Assembly (NCBI GenBank): GCA_024811115.1
Contig: JAKOGH010000740.1
Coordinates: 310,001 to 374,000 of the forward strand
Origin: Terana coerulea
Taxonomy: Eukaryota > Basidiomycota > Agaricomycetes > Polyporales > Phanerochaetaceae
DNA: 64,000 nt
Direction: 5' to 3'
In this document: positions 62,483 through 64,000 of the stretch, piece after piece
Layout of the letters: every line of letters starts with the position of its first letter
Position numbering within the stretch: the first letter of the stretch is position 1
The notes under the pieces: model-generated
What the model saw: only the letters and a program-made list of their open reading frames with translations
The model's database searches: none
What the model was told of the DNA's origin: nothing
Program-made: the position numbers and the translations under genes

Positions 62483-63503
62483 TCATATTTCAAGCGAATG
62501 CGACCACGGGTTTTCGGTGGATAGGTGCCCTCTTCCTCTCTGTACCTGTACCTCGTCAGCTGCAAGTGAAAGTGGATTAAGCCGTAGGGACTCACTTGGT
62601 GGTGTGACGTTGCGAACCGCCGCAGGTTTCATCGCAGGTTTCGACGCAGGCGGCGCAGCCTTTACTCCCGCAATAAACCCACTCACGAACCCGCTCTCCC
62701 CCATGCTAGCCTTCCGCGGCCGCGCACCACCGTATCCACGGAGCTCGCCGAGCATCATAGCCCACCCTGGCTCGACGTCGTCGGATGCCTCGACAGCGCC
62801 CTTGGCGTCGAAGCCGACATGGGCGACGTGGACGAACGTGCCGGGCGCCGGCGGGGAGACCAGCGCAGGAGCGAGCCGTCGCGGCGGAAGAACGAACCGC
62901 CCGAGCGTTTTGCCTCGTCGGGCGCCGGGAGCTGCAGAGTAGGGATTAATCAGCGGTGAGGGTCTCAAAGCCGCACGCAGCTCGCCTTGGACACGAACAT
63001 GGGTCGTGAGCTTCCTTAGGAACTTGGCGGCCTCCGCGTCCTCGTCGAAGCGGAATCCGAACATGCGGCTCTGCGAGAGGAAGGAGCAGCGTAGATTAGT
63101 TGAAAGTGGCGGATGCACAAAACAGAGGGGTAAACGCACCTTCCCAGAGAATACATGGAAGAATGGCTTGTCAAGGGTGTAGTCGAGTGTCTCGGGGATC
63201 TGGTGTATCCACACGAGGCCCTTGATGGGGGTCGACGAGGCGGAACCAGTAGGTGTGCTCAAAGCTCTCGCCAAGGCCGTTCCCTAGCTTGCGATCCCCA
63301 TGGATCGTGATGCGATTACGACCGAAGACCAGCGTGCCGCCGAGCCCAGAGTACGTCCACTCGTCGGGCTTGCTGTTGAACGGTGCGTGGTAGACTCTCG
63401 CAGTAGCGGTGGCGATGACCTTGGAGTCGGCGGGCAGGCACGCCATTACGTGGCGCCTCGCACTATCGGACATGGTCGACGTCGATGAAGACCTGGAGAA
63501 CAT
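62483..63503 (-). CDS. Short WASP-like protein with WH1 and CRIB domains
   Basis: The WH1 (EVH1) domain covers roughly residues 20-146: LPADSKVIATATARVYHAPF, EWTYSGLGGTLVFG, EHTYWFRLVDP, IKGLVWIHQIPETLDY and, after an in-frame intron, SRMFGFRFDEDAEAAKFLRK. At about residues 191-206, VSPPAPGTFVHVAHVG is a full Cdc42/Rac-interactive CRIB motif, followed by PGWAMMLGELRGYG. The protein ends about 85 residues later with no proline-rich region, WH2 or acidic Arp2/3-activating tail. It could bind verprolin/WIP through WH1 and Cdc42 through CRIB without activating Arp2/3. A one-base excess in the G run 63227-63231 interrupts the WH1 frame (VDP to IKG) and is probably a consensus error. Confidence 0.85.
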
Positions 63504-64000
63504 CGTTTCGTAAAATACTATGTGAAAAGTAAGATTAATGCGGGTGTCGCGGAGATGTCAAACAAAGGCGTCGGCTCGCAGAGCGGTGTGGGTGGTGGTG
63601 ATTAGTGGTAAGACTAGATGGGTTGTTAGCGATTGGACGCTGAGGTGGTGCAGGTATTTGTACCTCCGCGCCGAACACAATGGATGCGCGTGTTTAGCTG
63701 CATCGTGGTCCACGCATGTTCGTGGTCCTGTGATGCTTAGAAGGCGAAGGCTCTGCTCAGCCCACAACAGGATAGCAATTGCATAGGGGAACAGACTGGT
63801 GCTTAGGCGGATACAGAGCGCAGCAGGAGTATTCAGGGCGGGTATGGCTGGAAAGCGCAGGCATGGGAGGCCATGCGCCGAGAATCTAGGGGAAAGACTC
63901 CTAGTATAGAACATGAATGAGCCACAGACGACATTGACGTCGAGAATGAGAGCATACAACCAACCGCGAACGTTCTCTCGGCATTGGAAATCCAACCACC
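63504..64000. other. Window end, upstream of the WH1 gene
   Basis: A 145-codon minus-strand frame (63995-63558) has no recognisable motif and lies where the WH1 promoter should be. Nothing supportable was seen. Confidence 0.35.

Overview
This window is nuclear DNA from a filamentous basidiomycete, most likely an agaricomycete. Genes are split by many short introns (about 45-70 nt, GT..AG). The gene families point the same way: an expanded atypical G-alpha subunit, TPR-CHAT proteins, F-box/LRR proteins of the mushroom type, and a fungal alginate-lyase-fold enzyme. No prokaryotic or organellar genes were seen. I recognise about 17 genes, plus relics and three small hAT-type transposons.

Layout. 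1-3.1 kb is repeat-rich: a ~300-bp-arm inverted repeat and a complete non-autonomous hAT element with an 8-bp target duplication. 3.9-15.7 kb holds a secreted polysaccharide lyase, an atypical G-alpha (minus), SEC11 signal peptidase, and a tandem pair of NCS1 purine-cytosine-type permeases. 17.2-20.6 kb is a TPR-CHAT gene whose TPR half is clean and whose CHAT half carries many frame breaks. 20.8-22.9 kb holds two copies of a 358-bp hAT MITE beside relics of an Obg GTPase and of a third NCS1 permease. 23.6-27.8 kb is a Zn2Cys6 transcription factor. 27.9-31.6 kb is gene-poor and contains a truncated TPR copy. 31.6-33.3 kb is an F-box/LRR gene.

From 33.7 to 51.9 kb lie mostly housekeeping genes: MCM4 and ORC3 (replication licensing, separated by a carboxylesterase), a Kre9/Knh1-like GPI protein, MON1 (endosome-vacuole fusion), a bHLH factor and mitochondrial MTG2/Obg. 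52.6-54.9 kb is a TPR/F-box chimera built from the two families seen earlier. 55.3-63.5 kb holds UPF3 (nonsense-mediated decay), an aromatic amino acid decarboxylase, a type II NADH dehydrogenase and a short WH1-CRIB protein.

A warning for users: at least 15 single-base frame breaks lie inside otherwise conserved genes, including the AAA+ core of MCM4. Many sit in G or C runs. The simplest reading is consensus error in an unpolished assembly, so frame breaks alone should not be taken as pseudogenes here. No tRNA, rRNA, CRISPR array or reverse transcriptase was recognised. All gene models come from reading splice signals and family motifs by eye; exact exon ends are provisional.
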